In this document: positions 6,285 through 7,105 of the stretch, in pieces | How the letters are laid out: every line of letters starts with the position of its first letter | How positions within the stretch are numbered: the first letter of the stretch is position 1 | Assembly: GCA_030145265.1 (NCBI GenBank) | Contig: JAQYWA010000106.1 | Span: forward strand, 1 to 7,105 | DNA length: 7,105 nt | Source of the DNA: Desulfuromonas sp. | GTDB lineage: Bacteria; Desulfobacterota; Desulfuromonadia; Desulfuromonadales; Trichloromonadaceae | Reading direction: 5' to 3' | Notes under the pieces: generated by a model | Seen by the model: only the letters and a program-made list of their open reading frames with translations | Databases searched by the model: none | What the model was told of the DNA's origin: nothing | Position numbers and translations under genes: made by a program

Positions 6285-7105
6285 ATGGTCGATAAAATCG
6301 TTATCAAAGGTGCCTGCGAGCACAACCTGAAATGCATCGACGTCGAAATCCCCCGCGATAAGCTGGTGGTGATCACCGGGGTGTCCGGCAGCGGCAAGAG
6401 TACCCTGGCCTTCGATACCATTTACGCCGAAGGGCAGCGTCGCTACGTTGAGAGCCTGTCGGCCTATGCCCGTCAGTTTCTCGAGCAGATGCAGAAGCCC
6501 GACGTGGAGAGCATCGAGGGCCTGTCGCCGGCGATCTCTATCGAGCAGAAAACCACCTCCAAGAATCCCCGTTCGACGGTCGGGACGGTCACCGAGATCT
6601 ACGATTATCTGCGACTGCTCTATGCCCGGGTCGGCCGGGTGCACTGCTCGTCCTGCGGCAAGGAGATCGCTTCGCAGACCGTCGAGCAGATGGTCGACCG
6701 CATCCTCGCCCTGCCCGAAAAGAGTCGTCTGCTGCTGCTGGCGCCGATCATCCGCGGCCGCAAGGGGGAGTATCGCAAGGAACTGCGCCAGCTGCAGGCT
6801 GACGGCTTCGTCCGGGTGCGGATCGATGGTGAAATGCGCGAGCTGGCCGAGGAGATCGTCCTCGACAAGAAAAAGAAACACACCATCGAAGTGGTGGTCG
6901 ATCGCCTGGTGATCAAGGAGGAGGTGCAGGGGCGGCTGGCCGATTCGCTGGAAACCGCCCTGCGCTTGGCCGACGGCATCGTCCGGGTCGAGGTGATCGA
7001 CGGCGAGAGCCTGCTCTTTTCCGAACAGCATGCCTGTGTCGAATGCGGCGTCTCCTATCCGGAGATCGCTCCGCGGATGTTCTCCTTCAATAATCCCTAC
7101 GGCGC
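6285..7105 (+). CDS. uvrA: Excinuclease ABC subunit A (UvrA), N-terminal part
   Basis: The first 273 codons of a gene cut by the window end; full-length UvrA is about 940 residues. UvrA is the ATP-dependent damage-sensing subunit that loads UvrB at lesions in nucleotide excision repair. Visible are [10 protein letters not shown] (7-16), Walker [10 protein letters not shown] (32-40), and the UvrA block [20 protein letters not shown]. Next come the Q-loop region [20 protein letters not shown], a CxxC at 121/124, and the first half of the zinc-finger CxxC (C251, C254) before [11 protein letters not shown], matching the E. coli zinc-finger region at about 253-280. ATG 6285 is the only canonical start, since an in-frame TAA lies at 6270-6272, 12 bp upstream. 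It has no visible Shine-Dalgarno sequence. No strong promoter is evident in the 65 bp between the palindrome and the start. Confidence 0.96.
   Translation, partial: MVDKIVIKGACEHNLKCIDVEIPRDKLVVITGVSGSGKSTLAFDTIYAEGQRRYVESLSAYARQFLEQMQKPDVESIEGLSPAISIEQKTTSKNPRSTVGTVTEIYDYLRLLYARVGRVHCSSCGKEIASQTVEQMVDRILALPEKSRLLLLAPIIRGRKGEYRKELRQLQADGFVRVRIDGEMRELAEEIVLDKKKKHTIEVVVDRLVIKEEVQGRLADSLETALRLADGIVRVEVIDGESLLFSEQHACVECGVSYPEIAPRMFSFNNPYG

Overview
The window looks like a chromosomal segment of a Gram-negative, GC-rich bacterium. The gene set (periplasmic parvulin/SurA chaperones, pdxA, uvrA, a multi-sensor EAL protein) and the protein style suggest a deltaproteobacterium of the Desulfuromonadales (Geobacter/Pelobacter/Desulfuromonas type). 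That placement is inferred from general resemblance, not from a search. All recognised genes lie on the + strand.

Layout. Positions 1-228 hold the C-terminal end of a parvulin-type peptidyl-prolyl isomerase. It is followed after 60 bp by a complete secreted SurA-like chaperone (289-1239), which ends in a strong intrinsic terminator (1262-1292). Five bases after the terminator T-tract starts a structured RNA of about 650 nt (1298 to about 1947). I read it as an ORF-less group IIC intron: it has a GTGTG 5' end, the conserved domain I and III blocks, a domain IV of only about 150 nt, a canonical domain V with CGC triad and two-base bulge, and a domain VI with a bulged adenosine. Next is a large membrane-anchored GAF-PAS-PAS-GGDEF-EAL protein (2018-4915). 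Its GGDEF signature is destroyed while its EAL phosphodiesterase motifs are intact. It has its own terminator (4969-5001). A compact promoter and a strong ribosome binding site then lead into pdxA (5060-6061). The pdxA-uvrA gap contains a 156-bp imperfect palindrome (6064-6219). The window ends inside uvrA (6285 onward), cut by the window edge.

How the parts relate. The two parvulin genes form an envelope protein-folding pair. pdxA serves pyridoxal phosphate synthesis and uvrA serves nucleotide excision repair. surA and pdxA are neighbours in E. coli and other proteobacteria, so the intron and the c-di-GMP gene may be additions within an older surA-pdxA neighbourhood. The intron and the palindrome are the two parts that behave like mobile or repeated DNA. 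I see no new multi-gene system. The most notable items are the ORF-less intron parked behind a terminator, the palindromic element, and the c-di-GMP protein with a dead GGDEF and a live EAL.
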